Shown here piece after piece: positions 1 to 5,973 of a stretch of DNA of 9,734 nt. A program made the position numbers and the translations under genes. The stretch is from NCBI GenBank assembly GCA_003450735.1, contig DMEZ01000036.1, positions 1 through 9,734 on the forward strand. The letters are read 5' to 3'. Within the stretch, counting starts at the first letter, position 1, and each line of letters opens with the position of its first letter. The notes beneath the pieces were generated by a model. It searched no databases. It saw only the letters and a program-made list of their open reading frames with translations, and had not been told where the DNA came from. This DNA is from Elusimicrobiota bacterium (lineage in GTDB: Bacteria; Elusimicrobiota; Elusimicrobia; UBA1565).

Positions 1-531
1 GCTGCGAATGGAGGCCGACTGGGGGGCGATGATCTCGGAGGCCTGGCTGGCGATCCAGTAGGCGGGCGAGGCGGCCAGGTTATTCGCCACCGCGGTCACG
101 GGCTTGATCCCGCGGACGCGGCGGATCTCGGCGGCCAGCTCCGGGATGCCGGCGGCCGAACCCCCTGGGGAGTTGATGTCGAGCACGATGGAGCCGACCT
201 GTTCGTCGGACGCCAGCTCGCTCAACGTCGCGGCCAGCTTCTCGGCCGAGGCGCCGCCGCTGTACTCGGTCAGCAGATTGGCGCGCGGGAAGATGGTCCC
301 GAAGATCGGGACGACGGCCACGGGGCCCAGCATCTGGACGCCCTCGGGCTGCCGGCGGCGGACGCTGCCGGAAGCGGCCGCCGGAGTCTCTTGGCCCCCG
401 GTGTCAAGCTTCATGGCCGCCTCGTAGCCCGCCTTGGAGTACAGGAAGGACATGATCTCCTGGAGCTTCGCCGGCAGGATCGCCCAGGGCGTCTCCACCG
501 CGGCGCGCAGGATCTTGGGGTAGCGCTTCAT
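1..531 (-). CDS. S49-family (SppA-like) prohead protease, 3' end outside window
   Basis: This is the N-terminal 177 codons of a serine protease; the frame is open to the left edge, so the C-terminus is missing. In HK97-like phages an S49 or ClpP-like enzyme cleaves scaffold/capsid precursors in the prohead. After a hydrophilic N-terminal region (about residues 1-65), the fold starts near VAVVPIFGTI (71-80). DINSPGGS (118-125) is the glycine-rich oxyanion segment of SppA/Clp folds. NLAASPAYWIAS (151-162) matches the nucleophile motif, with Ser155 the likely catalytic serine; the general base would lie beyond the window. The ATG at 531 is one base after the portal stop (TGAGATG) and has AAGGAG six bases upstream. 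Its place right after the portal is the classic order, and a capsid gene should follow. Family is confident; whether a scaffold domain is fused downstream cannot be seen. Confidence 0.9.
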   Translation of the reverse strand, partial: MKRYPKILRAAVETPWAILPAKLQEIMSFLYSKAGYEAAMKLDTGGQETPAAASGSVRRRQPEGVQMLGPVAVVPIFGTIFPRANLLTEYSGGASAEKLAATLSELASDEQVGSIVLDINSPGGSAAGIPELAAEIRRVRGIKPVTAVANNLAASPAYWIASQASEIIAPQSASIRS

Positions 532-532
532 C

Positions 533-1819
533 TCATTCTCCTTCCGGCTCTGCGGCCGGCGGCGCGGCTGGCTCGGGGGCCGGCTCGGCGCCGACCTCCA
601 TGGTGCTGACCTGGACGCGGTGGATCTTGCCGAGGCCGTTCGGCAGGGGCGGCTTGTTCTCCATCTTGCGGACCTCGTCGATGTTGAAGACGCCGTTCTG
701 GAGATAGGTCGTTTGCGCTTTCGAGCGCTTCTCGATGTCGCCGCGGAGGAGGGCGTCGACCAGGAACTCGGCGAAGTACGACTCGTCGCCGTCCAGGAGC
801 TGCTGCTGGATCGCCTCCTCCCAGCGGACAATCCAGGGGCGCAGCGTAAAAACGACGAAGCCGAGCATGATCTGCTCGACGCCGGTGCCCCAGGACGTGG
901 TCTTCTCCATCTGCTGGATCAGGGGAAGCGGGACGCGGAAGAGACGCGCGATGTCGGTGATCTGGAAGTTGCGGGATTCGAGGTACTCCATGTCCTGGGC
1001 GGTCATGGAGACGACATTGGCCTCGGCGCCGTACTCCAGGAAGATCACCTTCCCCTGGTTGTTCGGGCCGCCGTAGATCTCTTCCCACTGCTTCTGGAGC
1101 CTCTCGGCGGCTCCGGGGGCCAGTTCGCCCGGAATGCTGATGGCCATCCGCTTGGTGCCCCCGCCGCGGTACGCGGAGGCGCCGTAGTTCTCTTGAGAGA
1201 TGGCGAGACCGATGGTCTCGCGGGCGTCGGCGATGACGGAGCGCCCGCAGAAGCCGTCCGTGGAGAGCCCGGGGAGATGGAAGATCTCCTTCCGGGTGTA
1301 ATCCTGGTGGGAGCCTCCGTTCTCGGGATAGACGCGGTAGATCGGCTCGCCGGCCTCGAGGCGCGGGGGGACCTTGTTGGGGTTGATGGGCAGGAGTTCG
1401 TCGATGCGGCCACGGACCCGGGCCTTCATCGCGTAGGCGTTGCCGCGCAGGAGGGCGTGGGCCATCATGTAGCCCAACCAATCCACCTTCGTGTGGCGCC
1501 TGGTGGGCCGGTAACGGAGGATGGGGTAGAGCTCGTGGTCGGTGGCCCGCTCTTTCTCCTCTTCTTCGGCGCCGGTCTTGCGGTAGAGGATCAGCGGGAG
1601 GCTGGCCAGATTGTCTGCGATGGCGCGCACGCAGGCGCTGACCGCGGAGACGCGCATGGCGGTCTCGCTGTTGACCTGGACGCCGCTCGTGGCCGTGAAC
1701 GACCGCTGGATCTCGGCCAGGAGGTCGGCGCTGTTCGTGATGGAGGCCCGCTCGTTGGACCCGCCCAGCATCCAGTCGAGCCGGCGGCCGATCGTCTTCA
1801 CTCGCTCGATGATCTTCAT
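533..1819 (-). CDS. HK97-family phage portal protein
   Basis: The portal forms the dodecameric ring at one capsid vertex through which terminase pumps DNA and to which the tail connector attaches. The 428-residue length fits the HK97 (PF04860) family. Family landmarks visible are AVSACVRAIADNLASLPL (59-76), LLRGNAYA (123-130), and KEIFHLPGLSTDGFCGRSVI (177-196). The C-terminus is a low-complexity Ala/Pro/Glu tail (last ~20 residues), common in these portals. The frame is open further upstream to an ATG at 1873 inside the terminase gene, but I prefer the ATG at 1819: it leaves one base after the terminase stop (TGAGATG), has GGGGTGAG just upstream, and begins with the usual short basic/amphipathic leader (MKIIERVK). 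Translation is probably coupled to the terminase. No frameshift or missing segment seen. Confidence 0.95.
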   Translation of the reverse strand: MKIIERVKTIGRRLDWMLGGSNERASITNSADLLAEIQRSFTATSGVQVNSETAMRVSAVSACVRAIADNLASLPLILYRKTGAEEEEKERATDHELYPILRYRPTRRHTKVDWLGYMMAHALLRGNAYAMKARVRGRIDELLPINPNKVPPRLEAGEPIYRVYPENGGSHQDYTRKEIFHLPGLSTDGFCGRSVIADARETIGLAISQENYGASAYRGGGTKRMAISIPGELAPGAAERLQKQWEEIYGGPNNQGKVIFLEYGAEANVVSMTAQDMEYLESRNFQITDIARLFRVPLPLIQQMEKTTSWGTGVEQIMLGFVVFTLRPWIVRWEEAIQQQLLDGDESYFAEFLVDALLRGDIEKRSKAQTTYLQNGVFNIDEVRKMENKPPLPNGLGKIHRVQVSTMEVGAEPAPEPAAPPAAEPEGE

Positions 1820-1820
1820 C

Positions 1821-3590
1821 TCACCCCACGACCACGAAGCCGCGATCTTTATAGAGGCCGGTCTTCGGAGCATCAGCCTGCTCGCGGCGCAGCGCCCTAT
1901 CGGCCGCCATGATGGACGCGACCGCGCCGTCGATTCGGTTGTAGGACTTGGACTTATTCGGCTTGATGTTGCCGGCCGGGTCTTGATCGACGACCACGTT
2001 GTCGAACATCCAGCGCAGAACCGGGTGGCCGCCGTGTTTGATGCGGCCCTGCAGGATCACGGTCATGAACTGCTTGCAGGCCGGCGACATCGTGAGGAAT
2101 CCCTGTCGGAAAGGCACCATCTTGACGCCCTTCTTGGTCAGGTTGTTGACGATATTCGTGGCGTTGTAGGGGTCGAAGGCGGCCTCGCGCAGGATGAAGC
2201 CTTCCTTCTCCAGCTCCTCGAGCTTGCTCTCGACCTCGTTGTAGTCGACCACGCGGCCGGGAGTGGCCCTGATGAGACCCTGGCGGATCCAGTTGCGCAG
2301 CATCTCGGCTTCGTGCTTGGAGCGAGTCTTGAGGCTCTCCTCGGGCAGCCAGAAGAACGGGAGCAAGGCGATGTCGATGCGCTCGACCGACTTGTCGTCC
2401 GCGATGACCTTGGAGACCAGCGGGAAAGCGCAGACGAGGGCGGTCAGGTCGGTGGTGGTGGAGAGGTCGTAGGCGGCGAAGCCGGGGATGCCTTTGAGAG
2501 ACTCCCTGACGACCTCGTCTCCGCAGGCGTCGTAGGCCGGCATGGGCATCCAGCGCAGGGCGCTCGACGTCCAGACGTCCAGGTGATAGCGGAGGAAGCT
2601 GGCCAGGGCGTCCGGCTCGGCCTTGGCCTTGCGGGCCTTGCGGCGCAGGTCGTCGAGCTTGCAGGATACGCCGAGGTTGGGGTTGGCTTTGATCCAGACC
2701 GACTCGTCGTCCCAGGAGTCTTCCTTGACGCCCTTGGCGCCGGGCTTCTTGGACTCCTCGTCCGAGAGCAGCTCGGGCCAGTCGCTCTTGACGTCCAGAG
2801 TGAAGATGATGCCGAAGACATCGTCGTCCTCGACCTGGCCGGTGAGGATCTTGCGGATATAGTCGCGCTTCTCCCAGCAGATGGAGTTGACGCTCTCGCC
2901 GGCCGTGGTGATGTAGAGGATGAGAGGCTGGCGGCGCGAGCCGGTGGCGGTGTCGATGACGTCGCAGAGTTCGCGGGTCTTGTGCGCGTGCAGTTCGTCG
3001 ATGATGGAACCGTGGATGTTGAGGCCGTCCTGCGTCTCCGAGTCGGAGCCGAGCGGCTCGAATTTGGAGGCCGTGGACTGCATGTGGAGGTTGTCGCGGA
3101 GGATCTTGACGCTGCGCCGCAGGGCGGGACTGCGGCGCACCATGCGCTTGGCTTCCTCGTGGATGAGCTTGGCCTGGTCCTTCTTCGTGGCCGCGGTGTA
3201 GACCTCGGCGCCGGGCTCGCCCTCGCCGAACGCGAGGTAGTTGCCGTCCGCGGCGCCGCCGGTCGACTTGCCGTTCTTGCGGGAGACCTCGAGGTAGGCC
3301 TCGCGGAAGCGGCGCGTGCCGTCGGCGCGCATCCAGCCGTAGACGCACCAGGAGATGAACTGCTGCCAGGGGGCCTGCTTGAAGACCTGGCCGGCCCACT
3401 CCCCCTTCGAGTGGTGGAGGTAGTTGTTGAAGTCGATGCGGTGCTGGGCGAGTTCCGGGCTGAAGTGGAGCCCGCGCTTGTGGCCGTCCTTGAGATCGCG
3501 GACATGGCGCTCGACGGCGAGACGCGCGAACTTGCAGACGACCTGCTTGCCCGAGAGGACGTCCTCGATGTATTTCTCAGCAGGGTGCAT
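1821..3590 (-). CDS. Phage terminase large subunit (ATPase and nuclease)
   Basis: This is the DNA-packaging motor: an N-terminal ATPase translocates DNA and a C-terminal RNase H-like nuclease cuts the concatemer. Length is 589 residues, usual for the Terminase_1 family. The Walker A-like motif is SRKNGKS (103-109). Walker B is GSIIDELHAHK (194-204) with Asp198 and Glu199. The coupling motif ITTAGE lies at 228-233. Nuclease acidic residues are visible in the usual order: Asp375 in AAYDLS, Asp473 in AFDPYNA and Asp554 in NRIDGAVA. The ATG at 3590 has TGGAG five bases upstream, and the gene overlaps the end of the small-subunit gene by 14 bases, so the two subunits are probably made together. 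Both ATPase and nuclease sites look intact. The family is clear; cos versus pac cutting is not settled by this protein alone, but the HNH partner upstream favours cos. Confidence 0.97.
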   Translation of the reverse strand: MHPAEKYIEDVLSGKQVVCKFARLAVERHVRDLKDGHKRGLHFSPELAQHRIDFNNYLHHSKGEWAGQVFKQAPWQQFISWCVYGWMRADGTRRFREAYLEVSRKNGKSTGGAADGNYLAFGEGEPGAEVYTAATKKDQAKLIHEEAKRMVRRSPALRRSVKILRDNLHMQSTASKFEPLGSDSETQDGLNIHGSIIDELHAHKTRELCDVIDTATGSRRQPLILYITTAGESVNSICWEKRDYIRKILTGQVEDDDVFGIIFTLDVKSDWPELLSDEESKKPGAKGVKEDSWDDESVWIKANPNLGVSCKLDDLRRKARKAKAEPDALASFLRYHLDVWTSSALRWMPMPAYDACGDEVVRESLKGIPGFAAYDLSTTTDLTALVCAFPLVSKVIADDKSVERIDIALLPFFWLPEESLKTRSKHEAEMLRNWIRQGLIRATPGRVVDYNEVESKLEELEKEGFILREAAFDPYNATNIVNNLTKKGVKMVPFRQGFLTMSPACKQFMTVILQGRIKHGGHPVLRWMFDNVVVDQDPAGNIKPNKSKSYNRIDGAVASIMAADRALRREQADAPKTGLYKDRGFVVVG

Positions 3591-4179
3591 GCGTGCTCCA
3601 GCTCTTGGGCTGCGGCTTCTGGCCGGCGAAGGTCTGAAGATCTTCGGTTGGGGCTTCGGGATCCGGATTCACGGGATCGGGGCTGGCGCACTCCAGCCGG
3701 GTGCGGGATGATGGGGTCATGCCGAATTCGACGCAGAGGGTGCGGTAGTTCTGATGGCACTTGAGTGACAGGACCATGAGCTTGTAGAGCTTCTCCGACT
3801 CGGTGTCTTCCTCCGGGGTGGGGTCTTGGAGGCCTTCCGGGAGAACGACGAGACTCGGCTGCTTGGCTTTCAGCCGGCTCCGGACGAGCTGGCTCTTCTT
3901 GAGCTTGGCGATCTGGTCCTCGATGTCGCGCCAGCGGCTGTAGGAGTGGCAGACGCTCTCGAGCGCGCCGCGGTCGATGACGGTGAAGAGGCCGAGGCGA
4001 TGCAGTTCGGAAGCGACCCGCAGCCATTCCTTGCGGCCCACGGCGTCCAGGGAGGGCGGCGGCTGGCCGATCTTGGCGGTCTTGGGCTTGGGCTCTTTGC
4101 GGTTCTTCTTGCGGTGGCCCGGCTCTCCGCGGAGTTGGGCGAGGGCGGTCGGGGTCGGGCGCGGTCCGCGGCGGCCCAT
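3577..4179 (-). CDS. Phage terminase small subunit, P27 family
   Basis: The small terminase recognises the packaging site and regulates the large subunit. The 200-residue protein starts with the P27-family signature MGRRGPRPTPTALAQLRG (1-18), a basic lysine-rich stretch (22-36), then a helical core including DAVGRKEWLRVASELHRLG (45-63) and the conserved FTVIDRGALESVCHSYSRW (65-83). The family C-terminal motif FGMTPSSRTRL lies at 152-162. Beyond it is a 38-residue Pro/Glu-rich tail (163-200) without clear homology, somewhat longer than I expect for the family; its last few codons overlap the large-subunit gene. The start shares one base with the HNH stop (TGATG) and has AGGAG six bases upstream, inside the HNH coding sequence. 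HNH, TerS and TerL are probably expressed as one coupled set. Confidence 0.93.
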   Translation of the reverse strand: MGRRGPRPTPTALAQLRGEPGHRKKNRKEPKPKTAKIGQPPPSLDAVGRKEWLRVASELHRLGLFTVIDRGALESVCHSYSRWRDIEDQIAKLKKSQLVRSRLKAKQPSLVVLPEGLQDPTPEEDTESEKLYKLMVLSLKCHQNYRTLCVEFGMTPSSRTRLECASPDPVNPDPEAPTEDLQTFAGQKPQPKSWSTHAPC

Positions 4180-4592
4180 CAGGAGCTCCTCGAGGGGTCG
4201 AACACTGCCGGGATCCGTTGAGGCTTCGCGGGGGGGCGATTGCCGGTCGGGTACTCGAGCTTCTCCTTCGCCTGCAGGCGACTGTGGCAGGAGTGGCAGG
4301 CAGCCCTGCAGTCCTTCTCTGAGAGCAGCTTGCCGCCGGCGCGCAGCGGGATCTCGTGGTGGACGTCGTAGGTCGGCTGCTCCTTGCAGTAATCGCAGAT
4401 GGGGTGTCTGGCGATGAACCAGACCCGGAAGCGCTGCCAGGCGTAGCCGTAGCCGCGCACGGTGGAGCTAGGGCGGAGCTCGGGCTCCGTGGTCGGGAAC
4501 ATGTACTCGTGGTCGGCGCAGGCGCGGCGGCCGGGGAGCTTGTCGGCGCCGCAGCCGGGGGCGGGGCAGGGGCTCGCTGGGCGGGTGGGCAT
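4179..4592 (-). CDS. HNH endonuclease of the packaging module
   Basis: This 137-residue protein is an HNH nuclease of the type encoded beside terminase genes in HK97-like phages, where it is known to assist terminase cleavage at cos. Near the N-terminus is a possible small zinc site (Cys9, Cys14, Cys25, His28). The pattern RGYGYAWQRFRVWFIARHP (46-64) precedes the nuclease core in many phage HNH proteins. The core follows: CDYC (66-69), DVHHEIPLRAGG (76-87) with the catalytic His pair 78-79, and CHSCHSR (99-105). Cys66, Cys69, Cys99 and Cys102 should bind structural zinc. The usual Asn between the His pair and the second Cys pair is not obvious: the segment reads SEKDCRAAC, so a Glu/Lys/Asp may replace it. 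The ATG at 4592 shares one base with a preceding stop (TGATG); GGGAG lies ten bases upstream. A homing endonuclease is less likely given the exact operon position. Confidence 0.92.
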   Translation of the reverse strand: MPTRPASPCPAPGCGADKLPGRRACADHEYMFPTTEPELRPSSTVRGYGYAWQRFRVWFIARHPICDYCKEQPTYDVHHEIPLRAGGKLLSEKDCRAACHSCHSRLQAKEKLEYPTGNRPPAKPQRIPAVFDPSRSS

Positions 4593-4798
4593 CAGCGCGG
4601 GGCTCCCACGATGATGTCGGGCAAAGATAAGCCCCTGCTCTTGGCCGGGGCTTGGCCGGGGGAGTCGGAGACTCCGCCTCCGGCCCAGATGGATGCGCCC
4701 GTCAGGAGAGAGGTATCCTGACGGGCGCTGGTCGTTGTCCGCTGCTCAGCGGACAGCCTTGGGGCTGGAACTTCAAATTGAAAACGCCGCATCGGCAT
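4592..4798 (-). CDS. Doubtful small ORF (68 aa) upstream of HNH
   Basis: An open frame that may or may not be translated. In favour: its stop shares one base with the HNH start (TGATG), the same coupling seen between HNH and TerS, and AAGGA lies seven bases before its third codon, an in-frame ATG at 4792. Against: the product (Ala/Ser/Pro-rich, ending LSLPDIIVGAPR) has no recognisable domain, and the frame runs straight through a 13-bp perfect hairpin, a further 7-bp hairpin and an 11-bp tandem repeat whose length is not a multiple of three. A 68-codon open frame is not surprising in DNA this GC-rich. I think a non-coding structured element is more likely. Confidence 0.3.
   Translation of the reverse strand: MPMRRFQFEVPAPRLSAEQRTTTSARQDTSLLTGASIWAGGGVSDSPGQAPAKSRGLSLPDIIVGAPR
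4640..4661. repeat. 11-bp perfect tandem duplication
   Basis: The unit CTTGGCCGGGG occurs twice back to back (4640-4650 and 4651-4661) with no mismatch. The first copy overlaps the right arm of a 7-bp inverted repeat (AAGCCCC at 4629-4635 with GGGGCTT at 4647-4653). A further short stem GGAGTC/GACTCC with a 3-base loop follows at 4661-4675. Confidence 0.8.
4695..4728. repeat. Perfect 13-bp hairpin
   Basis: Left arm GCGCCCGTCAGGA (4695-4707) pairs perfectly with TCCTGACGGGCGC (4716-4728) around an 8-base loop (4708-4715). It is the longest perfect hairpin I found in the window. No T-tract follows on either strand, so a simple intrinsic terminator is unlikely; a protein-binding site, packaging element or RNA attenuator are possible. 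Confidence 0.85.
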
Positions 4799-4823
4799 AT
4801 CCTTGCCGTTGAGCAGCGTTTTC
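4780..4823. repeat. Two-tier inverted repeat
   Basis: Outer arms GAAAACGC (4780-4787) and GCGTTTTC (4816-4823) are perfect complements. Inside them CGGCA (4793-4797) pairs with TGCCG (4804-4808) around a 6-base loop. If the 68-codon frame is real, this structure would cover its ribosome binding site and start codon. Confidence 0.65.
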
Positions 4824-4829
4824 TTGTGT

Positions 4830-4862
4830 CCCGGCCCCGAGGTGACCAGCCCCGGGGCCGGG
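4830..4862. repeat. Perfect 10-bp GC-rich inverted repeat
   Basis: CCCGGCCCCG (4830-4839) is complementary to CGGGGCCGGG (4853-4862), separated by 13 bases that include the partly self-complementary GGTGACC. It lies downstream of the HTH-like gene in the direction of transcription. It could pause or terminate transcription with a factor, but there is no T-run after it on the minus strand. Confidence 0.75.
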
Positions 4863-4905
4863 TACGTCTTACTTCGTGCTGGTTGAGCCCATACGACTTA
4901 TGCGA

Positions 4906-5136
4906 CTAGTTTAACAGGCCGGTCTTTTTATGGCAATGAAAATCTTGACTCAATTTGAGTCTATTTTTTCCGGCCTTCATTTCTCGACGACGTTCGCGAG
5001 CCACGCAGCGGTCCACGGTGGCGCGGGAGACGTCGAATTTCTCCTTCATGATGAGCATGGCCTGCTTGCGCGCCTTTCCGGAGCGGCGCAGCGCGAGGTA
5101 CTTCGAGGCGATCATCGACCAGATGATGGCGGTCAT
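4906..5136 (-). CDS. Small basic HTH-like protein, function unknown
   Basis: A 76-residue, strongly basic protein. Residues about 26-49 (AMLIMKEKFDVSRATVDRCV and following) have the pattern of a helix-turn-helix: a helix, a turn at FDVS, and a recognition helix RATVDRCVARERR. This resembles small phage DNA-binding or TerS-like HTH segments, but I cannot name a family. The basic C-terminal tail (47-76) could contact nucleic acid. I chose the ATG at 5136 because AGGAGG, the strongest ribosome site in the window, ends five bases before it; a TTG at 5139 is directly upstream. The gene begins 15 bases after the adenine methyltransferase stop. Its 3' third is markedly more AT-rich than all neighbours and includes a 15-base palindrome, hinting at separate acquisition. 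It sits where transcription passes from modification genes to packaging genes, so a regulator is possible but unproven. Confidence 0.7.
   Translation of the reverse strand: MTAIIWSMIASKYLALRRSGKARKQAMLIMKEKFDVSRATVDRCVARERRREMKAGKNRLKLSQDFHCHKKTGLLN
4947..4961. repeat. 15-base palindrome followed by T-run on plus strand
   Basis: GACTCAATTTGAGTC is a perfect odd palindrome (7-bp arms around one base), followed on the plus strand by TATTTTTTCC. It lies inside the 3' part of the HTH-like gene. As RNA it could form only about a 5-bp stem, so it is a poor terminator; a dimeric operator is an equal possibility. Confidence 0.5.
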
Positions 5137-5141
5137 CAATT

Positions 5142-5147
5142 CCTCCT
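5142..5147 (-). promoter_or_regulatory. Strong Shine-Dalgarno of the HTH-like gene
   Basis: The minus strand reads AGGAGG, then five bases, then ATG at 5136. It decides the start between the ATG and the adjacent TTG at 5139. It suggests high independent translation, unlike most other genes here, which rely on start/stop overlap. Confidence 0.8.
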
Positions 5148-5151
5148 GTGA

Positions 5152-5973
5152 TCAGATCTCTGAGAGTCCTCTATGTGCAGCATCATTAAGCCAGAGGATC
5201 TCCGTGCGTCTCCGTGCTCCGTCGGCCAGGGCGGCTTTCCTGACTTGATGCCAATCCGGATAGAGCTCGTCGTAAAGACGGGTCGGGTAGCCGCTCAGAA
5301 CGACCATGCCTCTGAGTCTTTTCAGCGCGTTCGAGAGATCGCGATGATCCTCATCGTGCATCTCGTGTCGATAGTCGTGAGATCGTCGGCCGCGGTTTCT
5401 GCTTGAGTGAACATACGGCGGGTCGACGTAGTGGAGAGTGTCCGGCGCGTCATGCCTGGCCAAGATGTCGAGAGCCGGCTTGGATTCTATGGTCACTCCA
5501 CGTAGCCTTTCGATCAGGGCTCCCATCGATTCTGGCCAGTCGACCCAGTCGTGGGCAGGAGTGGTGCCCGATCTCCTGGCGGAGATCCTGAATCCGGTGC
5601 GGATGCTCGTGTTGTGGCCGTTGGATCCGAAACCCATGAACCCGATGATGAGAAGGCGGCGGGCGCGCTCGATGATGCATCCGGTGGGCTCGTACGCCAG
5701 GTTCAGCTCCTCTCTGGCGAACGGGGTCAACCGCAGAAGATGACGGAGTCTGCTGGACATCGCGTCGTCTCGCAGGATGCGGAACAGGTTCACGATTTCG
5801 CCGTCGAGATCGTTGTATATCTCGGCGAAGGAACGGGGCTTGCGGATCAGAACGCTGGCGGCGCCACCGTAGGCCTCGGTGTATACTCGATGGGGCGGAA
5901 AATGGCTGATGATCCACGGGGCGAGTCGCCATTTCCCGCCGTGCCATCTCGTGACGGGCCGGGTTGGAATCAT
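5152..5973 (-). CDS. Dam-like DNA N6-adenine methyltransferase (D12 class)
   Basis: A 273-residue enzyme that should transfer a methyl group from S-adenosylmethionine to adenine N6 in phage DNA. WHGGKWRLAPWI (10-21) is the Dam-type N-terminal motif, where the family usually has a Gly-Gly-Lys segment contacting the cofactor. YTEAYGGAASVLIRKP (31-46) is motif I, with Tyr-Gly-Gly replacing the common Phe-x-Gly. NDLDGEIVNLFRILR (54-68) follows as in Dam. The catalytic DPPY motif is at 184-187. Length matches the family. The ATG at 5973 overlaps the cytosine methyltransferase stop by four bases (ATGA); a TTG at 5994 is an in-frame alternative. GGAG lies only two bases before the ATG, so coupling probably matters more than this site. 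No cognate restriction enzyme is nearby, so this looks like an orphan phage methyltransferase for protection or gene control. Target sequence cannot be read from the protein; GATC is only a guess from the family. Confidence 0.93.
   Translation of the reverse strand: MIPTRPVTRWHGGKWRLAPWIISHFPPHRVYTEAYGGAASVLIRKPRSFAEIYNDLDGEIVNLFRILRDDAMSSRLRHLLRLTPFAREELNLAYEPTGCIIERARRLLIIGFMGFGSNGHNTSIRTGFRISARRSGTTPAHDWVDWPESMGALIERLRGVTIESKPALDILARHDAPDTLHYVDPPYVHSSRNRGRRSHDYRHEMHDEDHRDLSNALKRLRGMVVLSGYPTRLYDELYPDWHQVRKAALADGARRRTEILWLNDAAHRGLSEI

Larger units (their letters stand above)
4593..4905. other. Structured stretch without a confident gene; candidate cos/packaging region
   Basis: About 310 bases between the HTH-like gene and the HNH gene hold no gene I can defend, only the doubtful 68-codon frame. 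They contain more inverted and direct repeats than any other part of the window: stems at 4629-4653, 4661-4675, 4695-4728, 4780-4823 and 4830-4862, and an 11-bp tandem duplication at 4640-4661. No run of T follows any stem on the minus strand, so these do not look like ordinary intrinsic terminators, and I see no convincing -35/-10 pair for the packaging operon. Placement directly upstream of HNH-TerS-TerL is where HK97-like cos phages carry cos and small-terminase binding sites; that role is inferred from position and structure only. Confidence 0.45.

Noticed and set aside
1611..3764. A 717-codon open frame on the plus strand, opposite the large terminase
   Set aside because: It lies antisense to a gene with intact ATPase and nuclease motifs. 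Its Val/Ala/Asp/Leu/Gly-dominated sequence is the typical reflection of a GC-rich coding strand and has no domain or ribosome site.
2444..4027. A 527-codon minus-strand frame overlapping both terminase genes
   Set aside because: It runs out of frame through both terminase genes and is a low-complexity Ser/Arg/Pro/Thr string, a frame shadow.
4179..4592. HNH protein as a homing endonuclease or as a restriction partner of the methyltransferases
   Set aside because: There is no intron or disrupted gene, it is not next to the methyltransferases, and the HNH-TerS-TerL order with shared-base stop/start coupling is the packaging arrangement.
4695..4862. Intrinsic terminators for the modification operon
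   Set aside because: The stems are strong, but none is followed by a T-run in the minus-strand direction, so the standard definition is not met.
4860..4910. Possible tRNA or tmRNA remnant after the HTH-like gene
   Set aside because: I could not fold an acceptor stem with a T-arm carrying the GGTTCRA pattern; only partial matches exist.
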